NCBI GenBank assembly: GCA_020064725.1 | Contig: JAGTWJ010000002.1 | Location: 4,464,001 to 4,528,000, forward strand | Direction: 5' to 3' | From: Drechslerella dactyloides | Lineage: Eukaryota; Ascomycota; Orbiliomycetes; Orbiliales; Orbiliaceae | DNA: 64,000 nucleotides | Shown: positions 43,004 to 56,213 of the stretch, piece after piece | Numbering within the stretch: the stretch's first letter is position 1 | How the letters are laid out: each line of letters begins with the position of its first letter | Position numbers and translations under genes: made by a program | Notes under the pieces: generated by a model | Seen by the model: only the letters and a program-made list of their open reading frames with translations | Told to the model about the DNA's origin: nothing | Database searches by the model: none

Positions 43004-46000
43004 TCAGACCCTCTGTCCCAGCGGCGTCGCCCTGCCCGCCTTGGGGACCGGTGCGGCCTCGACTGGCGCGCCGCCATCGTCCATCACCACGCCCTCGAGG
43101 CCGACGGTGATCATGTCGTCGCCGCCGCCGGGGCCGCTGTGCATTCGCAGCGCTTGTTTGCCGGGCGATGCTAGCGCGTTGCCGTTGCCGTAGATGCTGA
43201 TGGTTTGTGTCTTTATGTCGTCGATTTGTTTGGGCACGGCAGGTTTCCGGGCGAGTCCGGTTGTTGCGCGCATTGCGCCTGCGAAGGCGGGGTGGGTTGG
43301 GAGATCGGCGGGGAGGCCCATTGGCGATTGTGGGATCGCGGGGAGGGTGCCGAGTTTTGCGCGGAGGATGCTAGGGTGCGAGGGCTTGCGGTCGTTGTCG
43401 AGGATGGAGCCTGGGGCTTGCTTGCCGGCGGCGGCAGCGAGCGCGGGGAGGTCGTAGTCATGACGGTCGTAGTCTGGGACTGGGGAGGTCGCTTTGGCGA
43501 GGTTCGCCGCGACAGCGGCGGGGAGAGGCGGGTTTCCGTCCGATACCGAGGCCTTGCGACGGTGGGCGTTGCCGTTGGCAGGAGTGGTTGCGCGGGAAGG
43601 GGGCTTGTTGGCGTTCGAGGGGGTCTTGGTGCGGGATGGGCCATTGCGGCTCATAGAGCGTGGGATAGGCTCGTATTCCGACTCGGTTTCCGTCACGTAG
43701 CGCTGCGGTTGGCGGTGCTGGTTGCGGGATGCTTGACGGGGAGGAGGGCGGAAGTCGTCGGCTTCGGACTCCGTGAGGTCTTCGTGCACGGGTTGACGAG
43801 GGGCCGGTGTCTTGCGGCGCGGGCGCGGGGCTTCTTCCTCGTCGTCTTCGGTAAAGTCGTCGTAGCGAGTTGGAGCTGGCGCAGGACGCGGGGTCTTGTT
43901 CATGTTGCGGGAGGCGCCGCGGACGGGAGGGGACATGGCTCGCTCGTGCTCGTAGGCGCGGGGCTTGGGAGTTCGGTTCTGCGTGCGGGATTGGACGCGG
44001 CGAGGGGGATAGTTCTCCTCGTCATCCTCGGTTTCCTCACGATAGCGGGGCGTCCGCGTTTGATTGCGGGATGGCACGCGAGCGGGAGGGGGACGGTGGC
44101 CGTTGCGAGAAGCGACACGCGGGGTGCGGTTCTGGGTCCGGGATGGGGCGCGGTTGGCGGGAGTCCTGGTGGCGACTCGAGAGACCGGTGGGTGGTACCG
44201 GTCTTCCGCTTCGGAGACTTCTGATACTTCAGAGGTATCGTAGCCGTTGTAGGTCTTCCGCGGCGGGTAGCGCTTGTCCTCGTCCTCGGTGTATTCTTCC
44301 TCCGTGGTGGTCGAATTCGCGTATGAGTGGACGGGCTGCTTGGGCTTCACGCGGGCTGGACCACGATTGTTCTGTTCGGGAGACTTGACGCGGCGGCCAG
44401 CCATTCGAGTGTCTGGGTCCCCGTGGCGGCTGATGCTGCGAGCCCGTTGAAGGCGAACGTTCTCCATCTCTTGCTCCAGTCGCTCGAGGCTGCGGCGGCG
44501 GGCTTCGAGGTTGCGCTCGGCTTCCTCTTGCGCGGAGTCCTCGTCGTCGTAGGAGTCTTCAGCGTAGCTTTGGTCCTTTTCCGACTCGTACCGACGTTGC
44601 GAACGACCGTTGTTTGCGGGCTTGACATTGCGTCCCCTTGGGGCGGTGCTCTGAGATCGCGCATCGTAATCCTCCTCTGGGGAATCGTCGTACCGACGGC
44701 TGCTGCCGGTGGAGTTGGTCTTCGGGGCAGGCTTAGAATGCGAAACGGACGCCTTTCTTGCTGGCGGTGGTGGCATTCGGTCTTTATCAGATGGGACCTC
44801 GACCTCGTTCAGCTTGCTGACGGACCTGTTGACTTGATGGGACGGTGCCTTCGAGTTATTGCGAGTAAGCTCCGGGCTAGGCTCTGATGCGAGAACATCG
44901 TGGAACGAAGACAGCTGAATGTGAAGACCAGGCGGCTTCCGCTGAGAGAGAGCACTGCCAGTTCTCTGAGGAGCTCCCAGTCCGCCTTCTTGAGAAGGAC
45001 TCGCAACTCTCGACGGGCCAAAGTGTGATACCGCCATGGAGGGCGCTGGGCTAGGGCTAGCCATACGCTCTGGGCCAGGACTCTCAATCCGCTGAGGAAC
45101 AAGATTGGGTGCTGCAAGAGTTGGTCTGGGGCTTGCTGTTCGGTCCACTGGCACTGGCGGCAAAGGTGGCTTCGGCGAGATGGATCGTAGAGGAAGAGCA
45201 CCGTTAATAGAGATGGCGGGGCTGTTGATTCGTCCGGGGGGTGCGAAGCCTGGACTCGCGACTCGTTGCAACGCTGGTGTACCGATTCTACCATCAACGG
45301 GAGTAGTATTGATGGGACCAGAGATGATCATTTCTTTCTGTACTGCGAGATCGTCAGGTCCCTTTGGCAGGCCATCTGGAACTGGCTTGTTTGGAGCATT
45401 CCGCTGCTCATCCATAGGTCGGTTCCACGGCATATCCATGATATTCGCCTCTGGGGTGATCTTGTTCTTATCTTTATCCTTGTCTCCAAATCCGAACAGA
45501 CGAGCTGCAGTGGAACGGACGGATGACCCAGCCCGTGGAGAGGTTGGACGCTCCGGCTTCTGCAGGACATTCGACGCCTTCTGAGGAGATGCTGGAGACT
45601 TCAAGCTGCTGCCGGAGAACGAAGACTTCCTCGAGTGACCCCCAGCTGGTGCACCTGCAGGCATCTGCACCGAGTCTGGATTATTTTCCGTGATGGCGAA
45701 GCATCGCATAGCTAGCCCGCCCTCTCCATTTTCCGCAGCATGCTCTCCCCATTTTTTGACAAGAACGGCCAAACGTCTCCACTCTTTATAGAACAGTGCC
45801 GTTAGGAGAACCGCCTCCATGTATTTTTTGTTGCTGACGTAGTGCTCGATAGCTTGATCCCGTTCGCCAATCATCAAGAAGCACATAACAGCATTGTGCA
45901 CATCCCCTTTCTGGATCAGTCTCATGATGAAGACGCGAACAGTTTGTTGCCATGACTTCTGGCCACCCATTGCCGATAGGGCAATGAACAACCAGTCGCT

Positions 46001-48147
46001 AGGGACGAGCGTTTCCGATCCCATAAGGACGTTAAGTGCATTGGCATCAAGATCGTGCAGCCAGAGCCGAAGAATCAGCGACTGAAGCGACCGCGCTGGA
46101 TGTTGAGCAACTACACAGATATATTAGTCTAAATCTTCTTCGGATTGGTCCTGGAAAACAACTTACTCTCTTCTCGGATCAAGGACTCGGCATCGCCCTC
46201 GAATCCGAAAACAGATGAGAACATCTCTCGTCTCTTTTCATCGTCGTATTTTGGTCCACCGTTTTTCATCGGCGTCTTGTAGATAATCGTGAAAAGCTTG
46301 TCCTTCAGATTAGGAAACAGCTCCAATTCACCAGCCGGCGGAACGAGATGTAATTGCTCGTCATAAAACTCGCCGTTGGTCGGCGGTAAGCCCGGAGTCG
46401 GGAGCGGATCGCCGTTCACGTTGCGCTGCGCGTATGGGACAGGTTGCAGTGCATTTGCGGGAGCCTTTGGCGTAATTGGAGACATGCCAATCTCTTGCGA
46501 AAGCGGGTGGAAGCGCCGAGGTGTCGCCAAGTCCTCGAATGCGCGAGGAGATGCGAGAGAAGTCGTATCGCTCATACCGGTGCCCGAGTTATAGGACTTG
46601 ATCGAAGATGCAACCGATCCAGTCTTATGGTGCCCTGTACCATTCGACTGCATCGAATCCGATCTCGACAAGCCCGTAGATTTCAGATGTGACTTTTCCA
46701 TTTCCTCCAGCATCTCCAGCTCGTGTGCGATCTGTCCCAACGGTGTTCTTGTCTCGTCGCGTTTGATAGCGGCGATTGCTCGAGCCCCGGCATCCTGGGA
46801 GAATTTAGAGGCTTTGCTGTCCGACCGTTCCATGCCAACTGACCGCTGGCTTTCTGGTCTTTCATTATCCATAGCCCGGTTGCTACCAGGCCTCGACTGG
46901 TCATGAGACACAGAGTTTGGCGGCGACGGCGGGGCATTGGCGGGTAGATGTTGTACATTTGCCATCAGCTGCGGTGGATACAGGTTATATTGTTGCACAT
47001 TCTGCTGTCGGTCGATGGCGAACATCAGCCCCTTCGGTCCGTAGACTGTCAGAGCCAGGATGTTCGCTTTGTTCATCACGCCCTCCCAGGTGACCTTCTT
47101 CGTCCGGACGTCCCATATTGATGTATCGTAATCGGAGTATTGCAGGATACGGCCGTTTCTCGACCAGCTCATCCAATTCCTCCGACTGGGATATGCATCC
47201 GGCTTTTTCAGGACACGGACAACTCTTGCGGCCTCACCACCGTCGATTGGCTTCGCGATGCTCCAGACTTTGAGGTCACCATCGTTTGTTTGCGTGGCAA
47301 GCATGTCCGACTTTTGTCTGGACGACGAGCCATGCCAAGCTAGTACGGTCACCGGAAAGGCCGAAGCGGATCCGCTGGCCAGCGTGTGGTGGATGACGAA
47401 GGTTGGCATGAGGGTCGCAATAATGACGGTGCCATTTTGGTAACTGTTGGTGTTTTACTTTCTGTTAGCGCCGGGACCAGCTGGCGGGTGTTGGAGCTAT
47501 AAATACACTCACCCAATTGCAAAGAACTTGGAGTCTGCCGACGGGGCCAATGCGCAGATTGGAATCTGAAAGGTTCGACACGAGACGGCTTCGGACCGGA
47601 CGGGGTCGAAGAGGATGATGTTGCCCATGTTGTCGCCTGCAGCCACATCTCGAAATGTTAGCGGTCTGCCGCACTTTTTTGATGCCGTTGGCAATTGGGA
47701 TGTGTTGTGCCTACCCAGCGCAATCGTGCCGTTTCGCAGGAACGTTGCCACTCTGATTTCTTCATACGCCGTGAATCGCGATATCTCCTCGCCCGACACC
47801 GAGTCCCAGACTACGGCCTCTTTCGAGGCGTCCAAACTAATCACCTGTCCATCTCCATTTTCGCTACTTGTATCGGCCGCGATCAGGGTAATATCGGCGT
47901 TGTGGGCTTCAAATCGCCGCTCGAGCTGAAGTGTGTCGTGCCTCACACACGTAATCGACGACCCCTGCGAAAATATGAAGAGCGAGGCCGTGCTGGTGCA
48001 CGGCGCCAGGCTCATGAGCGGCTTGTCCTTGTCCATCACGTCCGGCTCGATATCGTTTGCGGCGTTATTGCTCCCTCGAGATTTCGTCTTGGAGGGATAC
48101 GAGACGGGCGGCGATATCGAACTATATAACGAAGGGTCCTGTTTCAT
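43004..48147 (-). CDS. Large WD40 and alpha-solenoid protein with disordered tail
   Basis: Four exons: 48147-47715, 47636-47513, 47443-46167 and 46110-43004. All three introns have good donors and branch sites and close in phase, giving 1646 residues. The first 400 residues look like a beta-propeller: repeated strands such as DASKEAVVWDSVSGEEI, GNIILFDPVRSEAV, NDGDLKVWSIA and DYDTSIWDVRTKKVTWEG. From about 612 a helical solenoid follows (SLILRLWLHDLDANALNVL; IQKGDVHNAVMCFLMIGERD; MEAVLLTALFYKEW). The last 900 residues are disordered. They include an R/E-rich coiled coil (LEARRRSLERLEQEMENVRL) and a run of short basic units alternating with acidic clusters. I cannot name the family. The propeller-solenoid plan is shared by coat, SEA-complex and RNP scaffolds. 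A scaffold role is inference. Confidence 0.82.
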
Positions 48148-51100
48148 TCTCTAGCTCGTGGTGCTAGGCCTCGACCTATAAAGCTCATTCCAGAAGAGTT
48201 GTCAGTAACGTATCAACGCCATGGTTAACGACCTTGGAGTCACCAGCGGGAAGGAAAGATGACAGCGGGAGCACGCCGGTTCTTAAAAAAGAACGACTAT
48301 GTCACCAAAGGGTGAACGAACCAACCTGCTCGGGACATCCACGAATGGGTTTTCCTACTAATCGAGGGGGAATCGCTGGCTGGCCGATCGGATTTCGAGT
48401 GCTGCTGTTGGTCCGAAGCAATCGAGGCGAAATGCAGTGAGCGCACCCTAGCAATCCCTGCAAAATTGTGGTTAGATACGTCAGCAGCCAATGAATGGGA
48501 CCTGACTAGAAGGCTTACACCGGCTGAATTATGCAGCTAAACGTTCGACCAGCAGCCACTGTTATGCAAGTTTCGAGGGATAAAAATGGTATCCGCGGTC
48601 TGACCCGGTGGCTTTTAAATCTCTGGCACTGCGTCCGATTGTTTGCCCTAGATATTTAGGTGTTTGTGTTTGCGGGGGTCCTGGACTAGGCGACGATGTA
48701 TGCACTGATGTCCACCTGCGCAAAACTCGATACGGCAAGGTTCGCAAATTGGAACATCTACGGTCTCTGTTGAGAATTTTTAACCGCAAGACGTATACTG
48801 AGATCAATGCCCAAAGCCGACGAAAATGGCAAGAGAATTCGACCTTTTAGTGACCAGTCCAAGACAGGGTACCCAGTTCAGAGGATCGAGATGCTTCGGA
48901 TGGAGAGTCCAGTCGACAGCGAACGGCGGCGGCGGCTGCGAGGTTGTATATATAAATTTGCAAGGCGGCTGGTCCAATTGCCCGGGTTCTGGATGTTACC
49001 GAAGACGAAAACCGGAGCGGATGGGTGTCCTGTGGTATTTTATATGACGGCTAACGTGGACGAAAAAGGGTGCAGACGCAGACGCAAGCTCAGGGACAAG
49101 AACGGGAACCGTCGTGCGAAGCAGGAGGCAGACGGGGGCATCCAGATAATAAATGTCTTGATCCTCTTCCAAATTTTCTCGCCCTTCTATGCACATGCAC
49201 GCAGTTCATTCTCCGTCCAACGAGTCCTGATGGGCGGGGGCTTGCTTGCCTTCCCTTAGTGCCCTTTGCTTTTTCGCCGTTGGTGACATGGGGCACCACC
49301 CAATCTGCTCGGCCCGTAGGTAGTCTAAATTTTCAACCTCTCACGTCCCAGCGGTTCGATTTCTTTTTCTCGAAATGAGCTTACACAGGAGCCTGGATAA
49401 GAGCTGATACATTATACATCGGACCAGGTCGAATCACCACTGAACCGCATTAGTCCGGTACTCAGCTTGGGGTAACGGGCCTGAGTGGACCGCCCGACTC
49501 TCGATTTCGGTTCCAAGTTTGGCCCACTCCCTTCTACGGCTTGGACCTGCAGGACGGTGCTCCAATTGCACGGTTGTGAAATGCACAAACGGCGCGTATT
49601 TATAAGCTAAAGGCATTGCGATTACTCTACTAGTTTACTACCACCTCAAAAAGGGTCACCGAAAAGCATATGCTTAAACGCTGGATCGTTTCTCGGAAAA
49701 AAGAGGCTATTGATAGTGGCGTTCTCCAGCCGACGACTGGAAGGACATTCGAAGGCGCGACGACAGCCTGGAGCAGGCCGACTGCGCCAACGACTAGAGT
49801 ATCCCTGAATCCCAGGTCAGGGCCTGGTTGCAGACGTACGTCGACGTGATTGTCTTAGAGATAACCAGTTATCTTGCGTCGAATCTACCACACCGTGAGT
49901 TTGATGGAGCAGTAAGATTGCAACGCCGTGAAATGTCGTGATATAAGAAACCCTAGTGCCGAGATTGTGCGATGGTTGGACCGACTGGGACGTACGGCAA
50001 ACAAAAGCCGCGTCCGGATCTTTGCAGCAGGCCGGATATGTAACCTCGAACAGGACGTAGGTGATCGAGTTCTATTCATTCCGACCACGTTATCAGGGGA
50101 GCTGACAGATTATTACCTTACGTTTACAGCCATTCTCGTGTACATATTCCCGAAAGACTCGCTGGTGTTTATCGCGAGTCTATTCGCGGTGCGACCTTTG
50201 AGGCGACACTGAAGCCTGTAGCGGGCGCAAAGGAAAAGCGGGGTCCCAGTTCTCAAAAAAGCACCCCATGCGCGAAAGCCAAAGATGGAACTTGGCCTGT
50301 CCCGGTCTAGTTACCACACTCCCGCGTTTTATGGACGGGGGTCAAGGCGCGTAAGGCAGTGAATGATTGGATGTCGTTGCTCAGGAACAATCCTGCCAAG
50401 AAAGTCTCTTTCCCCTCCACAGGAGGCTGCTCAGCTTGACCAGAGCCAACCAGACCCATCGATGGCGAAGATTTGCCCGTTGGGAGAAGGTGAGCCCACG
50501 AAAATCACCTCAAGATCGGAAGAGACTTGCCTTAGGACCGAACTCCTATTCATGAATTCAGTGCCCCTCGATTTTCTTAATATACGGCGAACGAACAGGA
50601 GCTCTCCGGTACTAGCCTCCGGCATTTTCTTGAAAAAGCGGCCGGAAATTGGCTAAACCACGGGTATTTGTTTGTCCAAAGGCTCCAACGCCTGTTCCTA
50701 CCTCAACAGATGGTCGACCGACGCGGCGACTGTATCAGATCTTTGGCCCAAAATTCTTCCCGCATTTGAGACACGTCGGTCTGAAACCTGCGGCCGGCCC
50801 AGTTACCTGACATTAGCAAACCCACTTGGAGCCTGCCAGTGGGGAATATCATGAATTCCATGATTGCAGCAAACATTATGCGGTCAGGAAAAATACGAGG
50901 CCCTATTGTTTTCTCGTGGGCGTGGGCTTACCCGACACTTGGGTAGCCCGCATGAAGGCGCACCGTAAATAAATTGACGACGGCATGTAAGCGCCATACT
51001 TGCATCCGAAAGAGGCCCACTTTGATCGTTAACAGGCCGTGCGCCCGTCTTGTCGTCCTGACCTGCATAAGGCATGCGAGAAATATCACATGGGCGGAAA

Positions 51101-54100
51101 CAAATAAATAAGCCCGTACCTATCCGCAGATATCCTGGAGGGGGTCTCTTTCAACCTCCTCGCAGATGCTCAGGTGCAACGTGAAAATTTTGACAAATCG
51201 CAGCTATTCTACCAGCATCAGCTGGAAAGCCCCAAACCCGCTCGCACGGCCGGTGTACGATATATATACCTCATATATTTCGGTCGGCCGGTTTGGGAGC
51301 AATCAGCGTCGACGAAGGGCAAAGTCATATGACTTGAATGACACCGACAGAGTGGTTCAGCGCGATGCAAGGAATTTGACAAGGAAGACCGCGATGTCAA
51401 AATTCTAGCCTCGAGAGCTCTCGTCCTATAGGACGGCGTAGATACTGGCTTTCGAGGATGCACTAAGCCAGTGTTCCCAGTTTTGGTGTTGGAGATGGAT
51501 GGCCCATCCTTGAAGGGTCCACAACACCAGGCCGTCAACGGCTAGTCACCCACGCTTCTCAAGATCTTGTGCTCACCTCCTCGACAGCCCCTCTCTTGGC
51601 TATATCGGCTGTGATATCGAGTGTGATATCGGGCATTCCCCTCGCATCTGCAGGGTGCGGAGTGCTCCATGGAATGTTCAAATTTAGGACCGAGCCCGAG
51701 TTCCTCCTCCTCCAACATTATGTTATGTCAACATATCCATGACATCAGCATTATCCTAGCTCGGTCTTCAGCGAAGCTGAAGTTCCCATTTGCCCCAAAT
51801 TCTCTCTCAAGCTTCTTCAAGCGTCGAAATTTCGGGCCGCATGTGAGTAGAAGCTCCGCAAGATGAGGGACTTTTTTTGAAAATCTAACAAGAAAGGTTC
51901 ATCCGGTTCAAAAATTTGAAGGAACCTCCTCCACACCTACTACGTAGTGGAAGCTGACACCGGTATTTGCTTTGTGTAACAGCTGGTTATCAACGGCCCC
52001 CGGACCCAGCCAGCTCTCCAGCCTCAAGCTCTCGCTTCGGTTTAGGTGTTCTCCTCAAGATAAGGCCAGACACCATACACACCCTAGCCTCCCTCGCATA
52101 CCTCCCGATCCATCCTAAGAAACCCTAGATGTGTCCGAGCACACACGCACCTACCAGCCACAGTCCGCAAAATTCAATATGAGGCTACCACCCCCCTCCG
52201 TGCTCATGACCGCTGGGGGCATCCCTTGGCACCTGATTTTTAGTCTCGCTATTACGGGCCTCGATCGATATAGGTCTATAGCAGGCGCGCGTTATAGCCA
52301 GGGTCCTCTGGTCTCCGGGGCTGGACCCTTTAGTCAGTGACTGGGCTGGTGGGCCAGGCCCACCGGCGTGTAAAATAGCTAACTGCCGATATTTTATTTC
52401 GTCTATCGTTTAGTAAGGTTTCTGGAGGGTAAAAAAAATCCACGACTGTCTCGCGAGAAGCTTGATCACAATCCGAGTATCGGAATCCCCGAATTAAGGC
52501 CATGGAGCGATCGAATCGATTATCATTTACGAACGAATATAGCGCGTGCACACGTGTGGTATATGGCTAATTTGTCATGATCAATACGTTCCTACATGTT
52601 TCGGACAACATCATTAGCTGGCCATGTTGAAAGGATTCCAGTACTTTCTGCGCCTCGCCTGTGGTTCGTCATCTTATTACATTTCTACACATTCCTCGGA
52701 ATGTTCCGTGACGCGTAGCTGTCAACTAAGGCTTGCAATTTCGCCTCTGCTAATAAACAGATCACGTCGAAAGCGTGTACACGTGGTTCGAATCAATCGA
52801 AAGTCTCAGTATCAGTCGACTATAGAACGTTGTATACGCACCACCAATAAATGTCGATAGTCCAGACCTACTAAGACCAATGGTGGCCAAGGTAAATGCG
52901 GAATAGACCCAGAAGAAATAGTGATAGATACCGTTCCCATAATCTGCGCACTCGCATGTACATGCATGTATGCAACGGCATCCGGGCGCCTAAATTCGAG
53001 ATCTTAGATATATAGATGATCATCTTATTATGCCGTCTGACAAAAAAGCAGGTGGCGAAGTTACGAATAACAAATTATAGAAAACCAGCGCAAGCACGTC
53101 CCATGGGTTTCCCGAGCATTGCAAGGGCCTGCTCAACCGCTGTTGAGATCAATGTGTGCGATCTGGCTTTTGGGGTGTCCCTGTGGTTTACCAGTCATGC
53201 ATGCGCGTGTACATGTACCCGCATACATGCTCCCTGCGAATACCCTGTCGTGCCGTTCTTGTGCATGCATAAGCTAGGCGATATTTCGGATTCGGGTTCC
53301 TGGCTTCCCCTGCATTACGAGCAGGTACAAGGGACGGCATAAGAAGTTTTTCCCTTCGTACAGGCGGGGATTTGCCGGTTTCCGGGAAAGCAAGACAACA
53401 AACGCTTGGGTCAACGGTGTCTTTATCAGGAGATTGTGTAGCTTTCCCTCCGAGTATCCGTGTTGGATGAAGTTGACTGGTTTCATCATCTTTCCATAAT
53501 TCTTAGGAAGACGGGACGCATGTATTGGCATTCACGAGATATACTTACGGAAACGTATTCTCCAAGGTGGAAGGATCATTACGTATGTGATGCATCGATA
53601 TGCATGTACGATTAGCAGACAATTGGAGACTTGATTTCTCGTAAGCTATTTCCACGATTTTAAACATATCGTCGTGCCTGCGTCACTATCCGGCGAGCCT
53701 GCCTCAGCTTTTTATCAAGAACGCGCTGGAACAGATCCCGTAACGCTTTAGAGATGGGACGGCATTATACGCGCAAGGTTCTGTTGTGCGAATGCGATAC
53801 TCGACACAAAAGAATGAGTTAACATCTGATCTTCTTTCGAAATTCCGTCGCTGCGAGGCCGATCACTGGGGCCGTTTTGACATATGCGCAAACATGCGTC
53901 CCGGCCGTACCTGCGTCTGTGTTTCAAGAGCTAAACGGTTAATGCATCATGCGCGGATAACATCCATGTAGAGGTTTTCATGCTGAAGACAAACGTCCAT
54001 GCCGTCTTCTTCATGCGCACAAACCCATGCAACTTTAATTGAAGCCGGTACTCTTGCCTTCTCGGTAGCCGAAGAGCGCAAAGGAATGTTATCGATGTCA

Positions 54101-55544
54101 ATGGTCTAGTCTCGCGATGTCGATACCTGACCCGGCTTGCCTAATTCGGCGATTAGCGTTGAGATATGGCATTCCTTCTCATCCGCTGAGTTTGGCGCTC
54201 TAGACAGTATTGCAATGCTAATGTTGTCTAGATACTTTCGCTCATCAAGGATACGTACTCTGCACGGGGAATCAGCTCGGGCGCCTCGGGTATCATACTT
54301 AGTGATTTGTGGCATTGAGGAACATCGACCTCATACATATATGGCGTTTAAACATCGAAAGTTCAAAGCTTGCATGTACCTGGGGGTGAGGCCACGAAGA
54401 AACATGTTAACACTTCGGCGATATATAGTATATCGCGCAAGACGGAAATCTCTGTGTTTCGGTGTCGTTCGTCGTCGGTAATATACGAAGATATTATTGC
54501 ACAAAGGACCTAATGGATAACTGGTGCCCAAATTAGTCGACTGGAAAAAGGTAGACCCTAGGGTCGGGGGCATAAGCTTATAAGATATCCCATTGCAACA
54601 TTCGTCAGTTGACTGCTGAATAATGCATTGGAGCTTGTTATCACAACTGGGTTTAAACATGGTGGTGTTTTAATCAAGAGTTTGTCTTGAGAGGCCGGTC
54701 GCTGTCCTTGATATTTTGAAAAAATTAGATCTGGGGGTTTAATTAACTGATTACTAAAAAGGACCGAGGTAAGAATTTCAATGTTCTCATTACGTAGTCC
54801 AAAGATCCGACCAGTGACATGATTCGATATTATTACAGAAAGTCAGTAGACTCATATAGCGTGGATGATCCCCCGGCTATGCTCGGGTTGCCTGAACCCG
54901 TCTGTCTCGTGAACTCAAGGCTGTCATGCCAAAGTACATGTGTACTAGTTCCAATGTGCGTTTCCAGCAACCTCAATAATTGTATACATGTATGTGAATC
55001 AATATAAGTCTAGATCTGCTCTCATCAGTAAATATAGCTCACTCGATTGTGCCTCTTCCGAGGCGCGACTTAGTCGACTTGTTAGCTCAACTTAACATAC
55101 CTGGTAGCTTCTTCACTATTCAAGCCATGCCGTCATTATGCGTTAGCCAAGCTGACAGGGAGCCATGATCGAATTTGCTTCCGTGTTGACCTTGTGATAA
55201 TTCGCGTGCGGAACGCGTTGTGTAATATCTTGGGCACGCGATGCGTGCACGCCTCCTTCCTTTCTCTCCTTTCCAACACCACTGCTCTCCGCCGGCGCAA
55301 TACCCGTCTTCTCGCCTCGAACTGTCGATGTGAACTCTTATTATCCGTCTGGAAGGATATCTTCATGGCATCGACTTGTTGCCCTCCGCTTCTACTTCAA
55401 CATGCTCACTGCTTGACTTATTACGACAGCCATTGCCCCTCGGCCACGTTGGGCATCGATCTTCCAGCATATCCCCCTCCATTGGGCCTCCACTAGTTTG
55501 CCATGAACTGATATGGACTCTTTCTGTTGTAGACCTGCCACTGA

Positions 55545-56213
55545 GACCTAAATGCGTCTTCCCGCCATTTCTCAATTGCAATCGGCTTTGCGGATCAAAT
55601 ACAAGGCAAGGATTCTACCACAGCCACGATACAGATATTGCGTCAAGCCCCTCCACACGGTTCGCGGGGGTCCAGTCCGAAGGCCGATGACCTAAATCAA
55701 ATGCTCGCAGACCTGGCCTCGTAGTATGGTCCAATAGGTTGCCGGGTAGCTGGTTTGGTGTTCTGAGGCTGGAAAGCACTTTGTTTCATAGCGCAGCAAG
55801 GTGGAATGGGCCTCTGGAACTTAACCCTAAGCATCAAGTCACGGTTGAACGTCAATATGCTATGCATACTCGAAGCCTCACTCTGCTGAAATCAAGTAAG
55901 CTAAGGGAGGGAGAATTCTGTTCGACGTCTCTTTGCAGAATACGGCGAAACAATCGAGGAGAATTGCCTTGGAACGATCGAGGTTTATCTTGATTCTGCG
56001 AAAGCACGAGATAAATCTGTTTGGAGACTTAGGCGTCCGAATGACGGTTTGGCGAAGGCCTCGTTGCATCCTTTTGGCTCTGTCATCTATCACAGCCCAG
56101 AGTGCTGCATGCCTACACACAATCGCGCGGGATTATGCTATCCCTACACTGGGGATTTACACATGGCTGGGAGGGTCACTCGCCGGAAACAGCTGGTCAA
56201 ATCAGGTTCATAA
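55545..56213 (+). pseudogene. Possible decayed or partial protein-coding gene
   Basis: Two neighbouring coding-like segments. The first (55545-55724) reads RHFSIAIGFADQIQGKDSTT and on to SPKADDLNQMLADLAS, then stops. The second begins in another frame after 55690 and has no ATG ahead of it. It contains LRLESTLFHSAARWNG, and at 55896-55938 it has a candidate 43 bp GTAAGC...TGCAG intron. Splicing keeps the frame into KYGETIEENCLGTIEVYLDS, ending at 56213. The composition is that of real protein, but no start codon, no single frame and no known domain were found. It may be a broken gene, or a real gene with introns I misplaced. Confidence 0.3.

Noticed and set aside
43205..44224. 339-residue plus-strand frame opposite the WD40 protein tail
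   Set aside because: It is the antisense shadow of the Arg/Pro-rich tail; its Gly/Arg/Val-rich composition follows from the GC-rich real gene on the other strand.
48807..49259. 150-residue plus-strand frame upstream of the WD40 gene
   Set aside because: Begins with ATG and has mixed composition, but no motif, no conserved-looking blocks and no supporting neighbours; it may be a relic or chance.
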